64,000 bases of DNA from Patagioenas fasciata (Eukaryota; Chordata; Aves; Columbiformes; Columbidae): positions 116,470,501 through 116,534,500 of the forward strand of contig NC_092520.1 of NCBI RefSeq assembly GCF_037038585.1, written 5' to 3'. The position numbers and the translations under genes were made by a program. The notes beneath the pieces were generated by a model. That model had not been told where the DNA came from, searched no databases, and saw nothing but the letters and a program-made list of their open reading frames with translations. Shown here piece after piece: positions 33,501 through 46,800 of this stretch (position 1 is its first letter; every line of letters begins with the position of its first letter).

Positions 33501-35439
33501 TGTGGACAGCGTTACTCTGCCATACATTTTTACACAGGAGTACTGGTAAGCAACAAATAATTAATTTGTGCATTCTTCTATGCACTAGCTCACCACATAG
33601 TAGCTGACTGACTATTCATGTCATCTATCTATACCATACATGTCAAATGCAAAAAAAATATTTGACAGCCCTGATCTATACCATATATATGACTCAGCAC
33701 AGCTGGGTTTAATTAGCATTATGTCAGAAAATGTGTAATCAGCAAGTTTCATGCCATCATCCTTGGCTAATTGGATGTACCACTTCGGTCAAAAAATGGC
33801 ACAAAACCGCCTCTAGTGGAATTTATCCAGGCAACAGTTATGGCTTGGTTAGAGTCCTCAGCTTTGTAGGCCTTCATGAAGTCAGACTCATTTTATTAGC
33901 CTATACAAAGGGACTAGTTCAGCCTGTGGGAGTGTAAATTCCCTTGTTCTCTGATAAAGAAACTATGTCCAAGAACAGATGTTTTGAAGTTTAAAGCTGG
34001 AAACACAGCTTTAAACTGATCCACTTCCATTTAGTTCTATGTTGCATTTATTTTTATTTTCTCTAAAATTGGTCTTACAATTACATAATTCAGTGCTATT
34101 TAATCTGTCTGCTATGCTGACACACATGGAGGATTCCCATCACGACTACTTAAATTCATAAAAGCACTGTCTGATTTTTTTCTAAAGACTAACTAGTGCA
34201 GCAGTACCTAGCAGAAATGAGTCAAGAAAGTATTTTTGACATTTACTTTCATTTGATTGTCTTTTTTTTACTGCATCTTGTTTTGTTTACTACATAATTT
34301 GATGCTCAGGTTTATATATAGAAACAAAGTTACACTATTCTTCATTTCTTCCAGTGTTTCTGTATTTCCTCTTTATTATTTTTCTCTACAATTTCCTGTA
34401 AATTTTACACTTCAATAAAGATGAATTTAGTGTTTGTAAAAAATAGTATGTTAAATGTTAAAAACATAGTGCTTTGATAGGATATGCTTCATTGGGTAAA
34501 ACTGATAACTGAAACAGTAACTTTTAGAATTAAGCTTCAAATGTCCTTAGTAATAAACCATTAATTAAAATGTACACGTACAAAACTTACTGTCTTTTTT
34601 ATAACTGTGGATAAACACAATATACCTCAAAAGTAATTTGACTATTTTCTTTCTAATACGATGAAGTACTAGACAAGCATGAATGCTTGCTTAAGTTCTC
34701 AAGGATAAAAGATGATTTACAAGATACAGAATAGCTTTTGCTAAATTTTTTCCTGATTTTTTTTTCCCCTGTATTTCACAAAAATCAGGTTATCAAGAAA
34801 CATAGTTATAATCATCAAGCTTAGCAAGGACATATTCAAAATTACTGTGATTATTTATGTTGCTTAGTTTGAACTGGTGTATACAGCATTGCATGGCTTT
34901 CATGTCAACATATCTAAATGAATAAAATTTTTGGATGGGGTATAGATGAACCATGGATGGGCACACAGGTAAACCTGTTTAAGAAGCTATGGTAAAGCAA
35001 GAAAAACTCCTTTGAAAACAGTTTGTTTAGACTAGACCATTTCTCTTTGGATATTGTCATGTCTGTTGGCCTGAGTTTGATCTTTTTTTCAACTTTGGGA
35101 GCTGCAATGTTGGATTTATCTAGCCAACAATCTACCTCTAGAAATCAGAAGTCAGTGGTGAACATATGCCCAAAATAAGGAAGAAACTTAATGAGTTTCT
35201 AAGCTTTGTCTTCTCAAATGCAAAAGCGCAAACACTGTTTTAAAATGATGACATAATAGGTTAAAGAAACAAACAAAAAATAACTCTTGATATTTTGTTT
35301 ATTTGATAAAAAGCATTATAATTAAAAGAAGATATCTATCAAATATACATATATTGAAATAGAAGTATTGAAAAACTATATTAGAAAGGTAGGTAGATCC
35401 ACTCTAGTTTTGATTCTTTTAAGAATTCTGAAGGTATAC
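30557..35439. other. Unannotated AT-rich interval
   Basis: No gene or transposon is supported. It includes T-rich tracts (for example near 32300, 32780 and 33175) and one exon-like segment at 33436-33545, listed separately. Confidence 0.5.
33436..33545 (+). other. Possible internal exon (unconfirmed)
   Basis: A 110-base segment with an open frame of 36 codons. It is preceded by a long pyrimidine tract ending in TTAG and followed by GTAAGC, which matches the splice-donor consensus well. The two leading bases would complete a split codon, and the segment ends on a codon boundary. The encoded peptide has two cysteines and several aromatic residues and matches nothing I recognise. No neighbouring exon was found, and T-rich DNA gives open frames easily, so this is only a candidate. 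Confidence 0.22.
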
Positions 35440-37872
35440 CTGTTGTGGTTAAAACTGTCTATTCACCAGGTCTCTTAACACCTGAAGGAATGCAACTCTC
35501 ACATAAGGGGAAACAGATGTTTGCTCAGGGGCTAGCAAGGCTGATTGATGGGGCTTTAAAATAGATTGGAAGGGGAAAGGGGGTGGCAACAGGCAGGTCA
35601 GTGACGAGCAGTGGGATGGCACACCAAAGCTTGAGGAGGAGCTTGGCAGCAAGATTCCTCAGACTGTGCCATGAGGTGAATGGCACAATCAACCACACTT
35701 GAAGTACTTCTACACTAATGCACACAGCATGAGGAGCAAGCAAGATGAACTAGAAGCCTTGGCCCAGTCCCAGGGATATGATATAATTGGCATTAGTGAA
35801 ACCTGATAGGATGAATCCTGCGACTGGTGCTCCATGATGGATGGCTACAGGCTATTCGTAAGGGACAGGCATGGTAGGAGAGGCTGGGCGCTGACACTTT
35901 CTGTAGCAGAGGGCCTGGAGTGTATGGAGCAGGCAGTTGGCAGTGGCAAAGTTGAGACCCTGTGGTTAAGGATTAAGGGTCAGACAAATAAAGCAGATGT
36001 CATCTTGGGTGTCTACTACAGGCCAGGATGTCGACACTGATGAATTATTCTTTAAGGGATTAACTGAAACCTCAAAATCATCTGCCCTTGCCTTACAGGG
36101 GACTTCAACTTGCCAAATGCCAACAAGGAATATCACACAGCTGGCATCAACATGTCCAGAAGATTCCTGAAGCATCTGGACAATAACTTCTTGGTGCAAG
36201 TACTAAGAGACCTGACCAGGAAAGTTGCCTTCCTAGATTTGATTCTCACTAACAGAGAGGGTCTTGTGGGATATGTGGCAACTGGTGGCTCCCTCTTCCA
36301 CAATGATGATGAAGAAGTCAGGTTTAAAATCTTTGCTAATAGGAGGAAAACATCCAGCCAGACCTTAACACTAGATATGAGGAGAAGTATTTAGTAAGAT
36401 TCCCTGGGAAGAAGCTTTTGAAGGTGTTGAGGTCCATCAGTGTTGACCGTTTTTTAAGTACCACCTACTGAGAGCACAGCACCAGGCCATTCCAAAATGC
36501 CAAAAATCTAGTAGGCAAGGTAAAAAGCTAGCTTGGTTGAGCAGAGATCTTCTTGAAATACAGTGAAAAAAGAAATTACATGGTCAGTGGAAGCAAGGAC
36601 AGGCAACATGGGAGGACTACAGAGGTGCTGCTAACCATTGTAGAGAGGAAGTCTGTGCTGCCAAAGCTCAGTTAGAATTGACGTTACCCAATGCTGTGAA
36701 GGACAATAAAAAAGGCTTTTTAAAATATATTAGTGACAAAAGGCAAGCTGGAAATAACATTGGCCCATTACTTGATGAGCATGGTCACCTTATTAACAGG
36801 GACATAGACAAAACTGAGGTGTTTAATGCCTTCTTTGCCTCAGTCTTCAACACTGATGATGGATTTGGGGGCCTGCATAACTCCGGGTTAGAAAACCGTG
36901 GCTGTGAGAACAAAAAACTCCCAATCAATCCAGAAATTGTACAGGATCTGCTATCCCAGCTAGTCGATGGGGCCTGATGAGATTCATCCAAGGGTGCTTA
37001 AAGAGCTGATTGATGTCATAGCAAGACCTCTCTTTGTGATTTTTCAATGGTCTTGGGAATTTGGAGAGGACCTGGGTGACTGGAAGCTGACAAACGTCAC
37101 AACCTGCAAGAAGGGCAACAGGGATGACGCTGGCAACTACAGCCCTGCCAGTGTCACTTCTGTTCGTGGCAATATCATGGAGAAGATTATTCTGGGAGTT
37201 ACTGAAAAACATCTGAAAAATGACGCAGTCATTGATCCCATCCAGCACAGGTTCATGACGGGAAAGTCTTGCCTGACTAATTTAATTTCATTCTACAACA
37301 AGATTACCCACCTAGTTGATCAATAGAAGACTGTTGATATGATCTTTTGGATTTCAATAAAGCCTTTGATACTGTCTCTCACAGTATCCTCCTGGACAAG
37401 ATGTCCAGCATACAGATGGATAAACACACAATGCAGTGGGGAAGGAATTGGCTGACAGGCCAGGTTCAAAGGGTTCTAGTAAATGGGGCTATGTTGGGCT
37501 GACGACCAGTCACTAGAAGGGTTCCACAGGGATCCATCTTAGGGCCAGTTCTCTTCAGTGTCTTTATAAATCATTTATATTCAGGACTTGAGGGATTGCG
37601 TAGTAATTTTGCTGATGACACAAGGCAATGATGGGTTTAGGTTAGACATTAGGAAATGGTTCTTCACCCAGAGGTGGTGGAGCACTGGAACAGGCTCCCC
37701 AGGGAGGTATTCACAGCTCCAAGCCTGACAATATTCAAGAAATGACTGGACAATGCCCTCAGACACATGGTGTGAACTGTGGGGTTGTCATATGGAGGGA
37801 CAGGAGTTGGACTTGATGATCCTTGTGGTTCCCTTCCAACTCAGGACATTCTATGATTCTATTATTCTATTA
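35440..37872 (+). mobile_element. CR1 LINE, older, internally deleted
   Basis: The copy starts in the spacer before ORF2 (GCTTTAAAATAGATTGGAAGGGG near 35550 matches the equivalent spacer at 1944) and ends in ATTCTATGATTCTATT units at about 37849-37870. It is more diverged than the 0.7-kb copy and belongs to a different subfamily. It resembles the minus-strand copy at 55.75 kb closely. A jump near 37620 from the A-D-D region straight to the C-terminal end shows an internal deletion of several hundred bases. Confidence 0.9.
35696..37640 (+). pseudogene. CR1 ORF2 remnant
   Basis: A decayed endonuclease-reverse transcriptase. Readable pieces in different frames lie at about 35834-36040, 36110-36394, 36678-36977 and 36967-37326. 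The endonuclease start (T-N-A-H-S-M), G-D-F-N near 36099-36110 and L-T-N-R-E-G are visible. In the reverse transcriptase part, a K-S-C-L-T-N motif lies near 37270 and an F-A-D-D-T motif near 37608. Multiple stops and frame changes interrupt it, and the C-terminal part after A-D-D is deleted. It has no coding capacity. Confidence 0.85.
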
Positions 37873-39997
37873 TAATGTTAATGGATTTGAAAAAGCACGT
37901 CAACATTAGAGTAATGGCATAGAAAAATACAGTGCTTATGCAACAGGCTTAGTAGTTCATGTCAGATTACTGTTCAGAAATTTGACATGAAGCTTTTACT
38001 TTTGATCATGTCATGAACTGCTGATCAATTCAAAAACAAGTTCTAAAGGTACAATAGGTCTTGAGAAAAATCAATAACTCTACTTTGTCCTTTTTTTAAA
38101 GATAAGATTAAAATTTTGAACAGCCAGTACACACTATTATTACTAACCCCCAGCAGTGGGGAATCCAAAGGCATGCTAAATGGTTATTTAAGTATGATAA
38201 AAGGTCGAATTCAGACCTTCTCACATAGTTTTTTTTTACAGAAAACCACTGCAAAATGAAGACCTTACTGTTAAAAAAAGGCTTAACTTGTATATAATCA
38301 TAAATGGATATATTCATAGCTACACCAGAGTCTATGTACCTTCCCTGTTGTGGAGGCCAGAATTTAGAAAACAGAATTATATTTTTAAGGTTTTCCACAA
38401 TAGTGGGGAAATCAATCGATCAGCTATATGCTTTCATTCAAGTAGCACAGATTTTCAGTCAACCTCTGCAGAAGACAATTCACCATAACACTATACTGCT
38501 GCTAAGTACTTTCTGAAAACTCTCCTCTGTGACCAAAATGTAACATCTAACTGACTGAGACAAAGTCAGGAAATATATACACGTTACACTTAAAGTTAAT
38601 TGACTTCTATATTTAGATATTTCAGTTATTCTATTGTAAAAAACAGTGACCTAAGAAATCACATTGCATGCAGCCATTTTTGAACACTTGACAGAGATAA
38701 GCACTACAGTGGAGAAGTGCATTTCCATTTTTAGAAGTTCTTTCCACTTTTACTGATGACATTCACTTCTGTTTTCTCCTTTCTTCAGGAAAATATTAAA
38801 AAAAAACATGCAAAATTCCTCAATGCATGGCTGTCCACTGCCAGAACAACAGTAACAGAAAATCAAGATAAGCTATGTTTTGTAGAATCTCAGAAGGTTT
38901 AAAGATATATTAAAAAATAAATAGTGGATGGATGAATCAGTCCATCCTCTCCTATTTGGGCCTACTAGTACCTTAAAGATTAATGTCTAACTTTGTGGAA
39001 CTCCTTGGAAAATAACTTCCATATAAGATGGTACGAAAAGGTATGTGTTTAGGTCAGGTTTAGTTCTCAAAGACTTGTGGACCAGACTTTAAACCCAAAG
39101 GCTCTTCATAATTTAAAGGCTATGTCTGTAATGCACATAGGTGTACATATATATCTGAGTTAACACTGAAAAAATAGGTAGTGATGATGAAGTCAGATGA
39201 TGAAGTCTGATGTAGCAACTTAATACAATTCTATGGATCCTGAACAGTATCATTCTACTTAAGAAGTCTTTCTGTAAATAATGAACTACCTGCCAGCACC
39301 TTCTGGACTTTTTTTCTTCCAGGTTGTTTAGAAACAACCATTTCTAAAAGAAAAATAAATATTTTCAGGCATACTTTACCAGTTAAATATTGTCTATCAT
39401 ACATTTATTCATTAAAATCTTGCTAAAAAGTAGTTTTATAAATTCTGTAGTCTGTTCATTAAAACAACTGCTTCACTATTGAAATTATGATATAGAGGGA
39501 ATAGAATATCTGAAACTCCAACTGTATTAACACCTGTTTCTTGAAAGTAGGTCAATCCTAGGAAGATGTCTTTTGACCTGATCATCTCTTTTTCTCATTT
39601 GTTGCTCCTCTGAAGTTAAGTAGGAACACAAGGATTGAGTCCTTTCTGACTAGCAGTAAAGCTGTTGCATCTCTGTAAATCAGATCTGAAACAACAACCC
39701 CATGTGGAGAACAACAACTTTGACTTTACTTCCACAGAGATATACCTTTTTTGTATCTATTAAAGCCTCTGGGGATGTTTTTTCCTCTGAATGTGTATTA
39801 GTTTTTATCTGATCGTATGACTAAATACTCTTCAAAGTATTGTTGAAATGTTGCTATGACCTTCATAGTCAATTTTCCTGCATTGTATGCTTTATAAGAG
39901 CATGAACATGCTGGCTTTTAAAAGAGAGTTATAAAAGCCTATATGTGTCAATACAACTAAACTGAGTGCTATTCTATATATATGCTTAGAGTGGGAG
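37873..39997. other. Unannotated AT-rich interval
   Basis: No gene or repeat is recognised in about 2.1 kb. Confidence 0.5.
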
Positions 39998-40144
39998 AAA
40001 CTAAACTAAACTAAACTAAAAAATAAAATAAAACAAAATAAAGTAAAATAAAATAAAATAAAATAAAATAAAATAAAATAAAATAAAATAAAATAAAATA
40101 AAATAAAATAAAATAAAATAAAATAAAATAAAATAAAATAAAAT
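39998..40144. repeat. Pentanucleotide microsatellite (AAAAT)n with ACTAA start
   Basis: Four ACTAA-type units pass into mixed units and then about 20 uniform AAAAT units. The step from one five-base unit to another in the same phase suggests growth by slippage from mutated units. Confidence 0.95.
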
Positions 40145-40760
40145 ATATTTTTTAAACAGAAACTGGGAAGAACACAGACAGGATAATTGAAGATAGTATT
40201 GGATTTCTGCAAGGAATTAAACTGTTCAAATTTGCTAATACATTCAGTGAATGTATCTAGTTACTTACATTGTGTTGTGATTTCTTACAGCTAACACATA
40301 CACCCTCTCAAGATTATAATCATGTTCTAGCTCATTGCTTATGTACCTGATATTATTATTAATTGAATATTAGTTAAGAAGAATGGGGATCATTGAGAGT
40401 GGAAAAATAAAATAAAAACATATCTATTGACATGGGACATAAAAACTGCTTCCATTAACTAATCATGAGCTGTTGTTATGGCCAAATTCTTACATGAAAG
40501 CTTTGAGTCATTTATTTCAAATGACTATGATAGACAATTAAAAAGATCCCAGGTGCTTGTCAATGCATTCTTAAGAAATTAGGTACCTAAATAAAACACT
40601 GCAATTGATACGTCCAAATCCACAGGCACTTTTGAGATAAAATACAAGATTTATGGCCCTCCTAGGACTCATAAAAAACAAACTGTTAAATAGTTAAATA
40701 GTGACAGTAATTGACTAGAAACACACACACAAAAAAAAGTGTAAGACTGAAGGCTATCGG
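40145..40760. other. Unannotated interval between microsatellites
   Basis: AT-rich sequence without recognised features. Confidence 0.5.
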
Positions 40761-40885
40761 AGCGGAACGGAACGGAGCAGAACAGAATAGAATAGAATAG
40801 AATAGAATAGAATAGAATAGAATAGAATAGAATAGAATAGAATAGAATAGAATAGAATAGAATAGAATAGAATAGAATAGAATAG
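40761..40885. repeat. Pentanucleotide microsatellite (AATAG)n
   Basis: Twenty-five five-base units. The first few read AGCGG, AACGG, AACGG, AGCAG, AACAG and the remainder are uniform AATAG. It is joined directly to the 3' end of a minus-strand CR1 fragment, whose tail reads TATTC-like on that strand. Confidence 0.95.
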
Positions 40886-41035
40886 ATTTAAGCTGTAAGT
40901 AATTTACAATTATCATCTAGTCCAACTGCCTGATCAGTTCGGGGCTGACTGAAATTTAAAACATGTTGCTAAGGACATTGTCCAAAAGCCTCTTCCAGTA
41001 CACTCCTTGTATTAATCCAGGCTGCTTTATCCCCA
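40886..41035 (-). mobile_element. CR1 3'-end fragment, minus strand
   Basis: The block around 40918-41000 (TCTAGTCCAACTGCCTGATC, a GGGGCTGACTG segment, and GGACATTGTCCAAAAGCCTC) is the reverse complement of a CR1 3' end of the type common in birds. The right edge is uncertain. Its 3' tail merges with the AATAG microsatellite. Confidence 0.75.
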
Positions 41036-42997
41036 AGAATGTAATATTTCTGAATACAGAATAAAATCTGACAGTAGCATAATGAGAAAGCTCAGCTAGG
41101 AGGTGAGAGCCATACATGATGCCTGCATTAGTAAATTAAGCGTGCTCAGTGTCATTCTCTGGCATTGAGATGAGCTGGCACCACCTGACCTTCTTCTACA
41201 CTCTAAAATCCTCGTTAGTTCTAAAGCTAGGTAACTGACTGCAAACACTGTAGGAGTAGTGTCTAACCTGTGCTATTTGTGAACTCTCACCAGGAAATGT
41301 TTTATTCAGTCTTACTTAAAATATACTGTGCACCTTAGGGCACTCTCAACAGTGGATAGAACTGTGGGTTAAAATCTCTCAGATGATGATAGAGATGCTG
41401 TAGACATCAGCCTGAAAACTTGGTGGTAGAACAGCACCCCGAAACTGCAGCCAGAAATGGAACTTGGAAACTAAGTACAACAAAACTTTATTTTCCTTCA
41501 GTTTAGGAAAAAAACATGTAGTTGGAATAGGTCTAAAGAATGCCAGTGAAGAAGGCAAGGTCTGTGGCAGTTATTTGCAAAAACTATTTTAAAGTCTATT
41601 TTAAAGACTAAGGTAGACAGTGCTTCATAGGTGAGAAGAATTAAAGTTCTGGGTAACAACAGAAGATAAAAGTAGACCAAAGCTTTTATAAATCTTGTTT
41701 ACATTTTCATTCATCACAAAGTAATTTCTTACATTTGTCGTGTTTGTAGACTTCTCCAAAACCTGTAATTATGCAGAACAACTCTCAATAAGGTTGTGCA
41801 TTTTCTATGTGCATTTCACAGAGGAAAACAGTTTTCTTTGATCATTTTTTCTTTTATCCTAAAATAGCATGTGAGAACAAAAGCTATGGAACAGCAACAG
41901 TTGAAACCTTACTTGTCAAAACAAAACAAAACCAAAAAAAAAAAAAAAAAATCAACAGGAAAGAAACATAAAGAGACAACATTGATTAATCTATTTGAAA
42001 ACACAAGAAAATAAAACATTCTAATAGCACTACTCTCATCTTTCTATGACTTTAAAATATTGCTGGCATGCATTTTGCTTTTCCTACTAGCAAGAAAGGT
42101 ATGGAGTGCGAATAGAAAATAAACACAGAATAAAATGTAGTTAAACTTTCTAATTAACCTGTGTGGCACACTCCATGTAAAGACAAAAAAATCTATCTTG
42201 ATGTTTGTTTCAATTTAATATGTGATGACTACAAAAGATTCTCAAATTGAACAAACTCAGTGAGAAGCAAAAAATTGCACCCTGAAATCAATGCTCTTTT
42301 AGAAGCACAAACTCTCCAGCCCCTGAGCTGACTTTGGTCAAAGGGTAGGTGGAAAACATGAAATCTTGCCTGAAACTACAGCTTTTGAATATTTATCTAA
42401 CAAATGTTCTTTTTAGCTGGAGTCCAAAAGATTTCAGATTACAAAGATACATAAATATTGCTTCTTATAGGAAGAGAAATTTATAAGTCACATAAGAAAA
42501 GCAAAAATATTTTCAGTGCACTATTGTACAAAACCTCTGAAATTGGTTTGGTTTTCAGAAAATAAAATTTCAGCTCTTTGCTCATTTTCTGATCACCAAG
42601 ACTGTTCAGTACAGTTATATAAACAGAATAAAATTTTAAGATCAAGTGGTAAATAATATTTATCCTTATTTCAGTCATCTTGTATAGAGAGTGTAATAGT
42701 ATTGGTTGGCGACCCTGAAGGACAATTGAGACATAGTTATGCTAGTAAATACTTTCACCAGTCAGTGATCCTAACTTTCAGTCCAGAAGAAATACTTTTT
42801 CTTCATGCAACCAACTCATAACAAAAAAATACTTTCCATGTACTTCTGTAGCCAGAAATATTTTTATTTTTAAAAATAGCTCACATATTTAAAATTCTTT
42901 GTTTAATGTGAAAATCTCCTTTTGAGAAAATCAAAATTATCTCAGTTTTGACTTGTCTAGTCAGCTGAATTTCTTCCATGATCCTAATAAAAATTGT
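41036..42997. other. Unannotated AT-rich interval
   Basis: No gene is recognised. A run of about 18 A lies near 41934-41951. Confidence 0.5.
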
Positions 42998-43126
42998 TGT
43001 AGAATAATAGAATAGAATCATAGAATCGTTTTGATTGGAAGAGACCCTCGGGATTATCGAATCCAACCATAACCTAACCTAACTCTAGCACTAAACCATG
43101 TCCCTAAGAACCTCATCTATGGTGTT
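42998..43126 (-). mobile_element. CR1 3'-end fragment, minus strand
   Basis: It starts with ATAGAATCATAGAATCG-type units (the reverse complement of the CR1 tail), then TTGGAAGAGACCC and ATCGAATCCAACC, the typical bird CR1 3' UTR on the reverse strand. Only about 130 bases remain. Confidence 0.85.
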
Positions 43127-43849
43127 GTAATATCTAAATACTTATTTAAAACAAATGCTTCTTCTTCAAAACTATAAGATTTTTATTAAACTAATGGGTT
43201 TATCTTAATTTACCACAATTTTATAGCTTTCAGATTGGGAACAGGCAATTGTCTGGTGAATTCTCCCTGAAAACAGTGGTTACAGGAGTTAGTTGCTCAT
43301 GTTCTGCTTCAAAGGTCCTAATAAGTTAAAGAAAAAGGAACATCTTAACATTCAAAATATAATAAATGTGCCCAGGCTCATAATAAGTAAAGGCCAAAAC
43401 CAATATGTATGTACACACTGATCTAATAATAGAATAGATTTACCTGATGTACTTACCCTGTGAACATAGAAGGTGTTTACAGCCTTAAAGACATCTTAAG
43501 GTAGTAGATGTATTCCCACACACAGTCAGTCCACTTGAAGGGAACCCACACTTCCCAGAAGTATTTCCTCCTCCAGATTAGAGCAATGGGTTGTAATATT
43601 TCCTAATATCTCACATTCTGGGATTAAATTTTAAATCTGAGAATTACATTATATAATGATGATAGAAGTTTCACTGAAATCCACATCAGGTGCACTTAGT
43701 TTATTCATGTCCTTTTCCAACTTCTTTGCTGGAAAATAATAATGCTAGAAACTAATATCTATCCGATTTGTGATCCCATGATTGTGATCTTCAGAAAAAT
43801 GTATCAATAATTATATAGATTAATATATAGCCTACATTGATATATAAAT

Positions 43850-43897
43850 GATTTTAAGGGTCTTTTCCAACCTAAATGATTCTATAATTCTATGGAT
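43850..43897 (+). mobile_element. CR1 3'-tail fragment
   Basis: AGGGTCTTTTCCAACCTAAA followed by TGATTCTATAATTCTATGG is the last 40-50 bases of a CR1 copy. It is a very short 5'-truncated insertion. Confidence 0.75.
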
Positions 43898-46800
43898 ATT
43901 GTATTGCCTGTATTGATTTCACTTGAACACTTGGGTTTCACCTCAACGAAATAACAAATTCCAGCAGATATGTTTGAGTAGCTCAAGAATTTGCTTTTTG
44001 TAAAAGGACTATGAGACATTTTCCCTGTTTTCTTTTTTTATGATTTGAGCCTTATGGTTAAAAATAATGTTATGCTTCATGTTTAACTCATCAGGCTTTG
44101 AACTCATTGAACCTTCATTTTTCCACCTAATGCTCTACTGGATAGTCTTTTTTAACTTTAGTGAGAACAATACCCAATTCATTTCTGTGAAGCACATTTT
44201 TGCAAAGAAACCTTAGAAATTAAGAAAAAGCTTTGAGAACAGGAGGGAAAGATCAAAGATTATTAAAGTATCTTTGTGTGCATGAAGACATATTTTCACT
44301 TGTTCAGCTATGAAAGGGTAGAGTTTCAAAGACCTTTCCATTAAGAAAATCTGAGAAGTCAAGAGAGTAATTTGGGTCCAGCTAAGAAGGACAATATTCA
44401 GGGTCTTCTAATGTCAGAAGTTATATACTACACCTCTACCTTTTTGCCATAAATTTGAAGGACATTTCATGTAGAGATGCTCTTCTGTTTCTCAATCTCT
44501 TTTTTAAAGTAAATATTTAAATAATTACTTTCTCAGACCCTTTTTTCAAACCACCTAGAGCTGCCTTAAGGTACTTTACCACAGCCTAAGTAGTCTAAAA
44601 CTCTTCCCTCTTCAAAAGGTGTGCAGTCCAGAAATTACATATTACAAACTGAGCAAATCTCTCAAATTCAGAAAAAAAAAATGTGCATCAACTCATTTCC
44701 AAAAAGTAAAGCAACATTTTAGCTAGTGTCTAGAGCCAGAAAGCTTTTCATATACATAATATTCAGATGCTAGTAACACATTGTTGTATAACTTCATAGC
44801 CATAGAGACTAAATAAATACAGTGACTATGATTTATTGAATTTCAGAATCCAGTTATCAGTTTTCCATTTGCAACTAATTCAGTTGAAATGATCTCTATC
44901 TTCACCTCCATCTGACTCAGCCAGATGGAAAGAATAGAGGCAAACACTTGTTCATTTTCTGCTTCTGGATCCTTAACTCACTCTTGATATTGAGGCTGCT
45001 GAAATCATTGCAAATGCAGAAGGAGAAGTAGTAAGTTTGTCTGGACTGAAGACCTTATCTTACACTACCAATTTATTCCATAGAAGTATTTATATCAATT
45101 GTTTATAACACCCCACAGATGACACACCATATGCAACAGAAAAATTTGCCTTAGCAAATTTTCAGTATTCCTTAGAATATTGAAAACATGCCCTCTTAGA
45201 GTGTGTAGATGATAGCACATCTAGCACATTTTTTAAGCTGGCATAAGGCTATTATGGCTGCATCCTACACAAACACAAATGCAGACTCAGTCTGCTTTCA
45301 ATCTAAGTCTACCATGAACCTCAGGAGTCTGACTTGAATAATGCCACACCTGAGCTAATGGTGATGAATCTACTTTCATATATCCCAACTCAGTGCTTTG
45401 AAATCTGCGTTACAGTTGTTTCAAAGAAAACTTGATTCTGCTCACAGAGCTCTCTATATAAATATATGCTCTCTATTTAAATATGCATTCTTTCATGAAT
45501 CTTCTCTCCTTGTTTCTTGCTGTAAGATAAGTGAGAAAAAGGATATTTTTCTAAATCTCACATAAAACAAAACAAAACAAAAACTTCAAACAAACAAACA
45601 AAGAAATCAGTGTCCTCCTTAAATTACCTTTTTGATTGGTTGGGTTTTTTAATCTGAAAAAGTAATACAAAAGGGACAAAAAATGAAGCAGGATAAGAGA
45701 CAAAGGAGTTACCAGTCTGGATTCACAGAGGTTGTTCTGCAGAGGAACAAATTCGGCAGTTTGTTCAAAATAGGGAATATGTTTCAAAATATAATATTAT
45801 TACTTAATATACCTGATGAACAGTTGGACCCTCGTGTGTGGAGAAAATATGAATCACTTAAATGGAAAATAATGAGCAGCCAAGAGTATTACAACTATCA
45901 ACAGTCAGGCAACACAGCCATTAACGATTGTAGAATACAGCTAAAACTGATTTTTTAAAATATTTTATGTTCATTAGCACAGAGTGGAACATTGCTTCTA
46001 ATGACTAGACTTCATTGACTTTTGATAGTAAAACAGTAAATTACAAAATCAGTAAGTTGTAGGGAAAAAAAATGCTAAAACTGGAGGAAAACAAAAAAAA
46101 ATGTTGTTTATTCTTAGCATGATTTTGAACATTGTATGTCTGTAGCTTTGTTTAGGTTTGTATGTGTATGTGGAGATCATGATACTCTCCAGTGAAACAT
46201 AGATTTATGTTTTAGTTATATAAAGAATATCAGTTGAAATGTGTATATACATCAGAAAGAGGAATTCAGAATTTTATTACTCTTTAATACATTTGTGCAC
46301 TTCTTTCTTACTCAGACTTCCTCAACTGAGCTGCTATTGAGGAAAGAAGAAGTAGCATAGATTTCTGTTTGTATGCCACATTATGTAGAAAGAAGCATCC
46401 TCTGGCTACCTATGGCAGGTTTTGATCCTTTTGTACAGAAATTTTGCCTACAAGCAGAGTGCTGGACACAGCCAAAGTATCACTATTTAAAGGCTGCTTC
46501 TCAAATCTTGTATAATTTTTTGTTTCCATCCCAAGATCTTACATCATTTGCAGACTGAGGATTTCTCAGATTATTGCATCTGAGTGTCCCAAACTGCAAA
46601 AGAAAGATGCCTAGGAAGTAATAGAGAGCTAATAAGATAAGATGTGAATAGCAATGCTTCGTCTTGGTGAACCAGCGTTTTTATGAAGACTCTGTGCTAC
46701 ATAGACTTCATCTCCTGTATCAGACATGCTGGGTGGTGTACTTCACCCGTGAAGGTTGACTGCTACAGTATTTTTCTTTCTGAAGTGTGAAAGATTCATG

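Noticed and set aside
40006..40212. Long Phe/Leu/Tyr-rich frames at 40006-40212 and 40686-40916
   Set aside because: They are translations of five-base microsatellites and not proteins.
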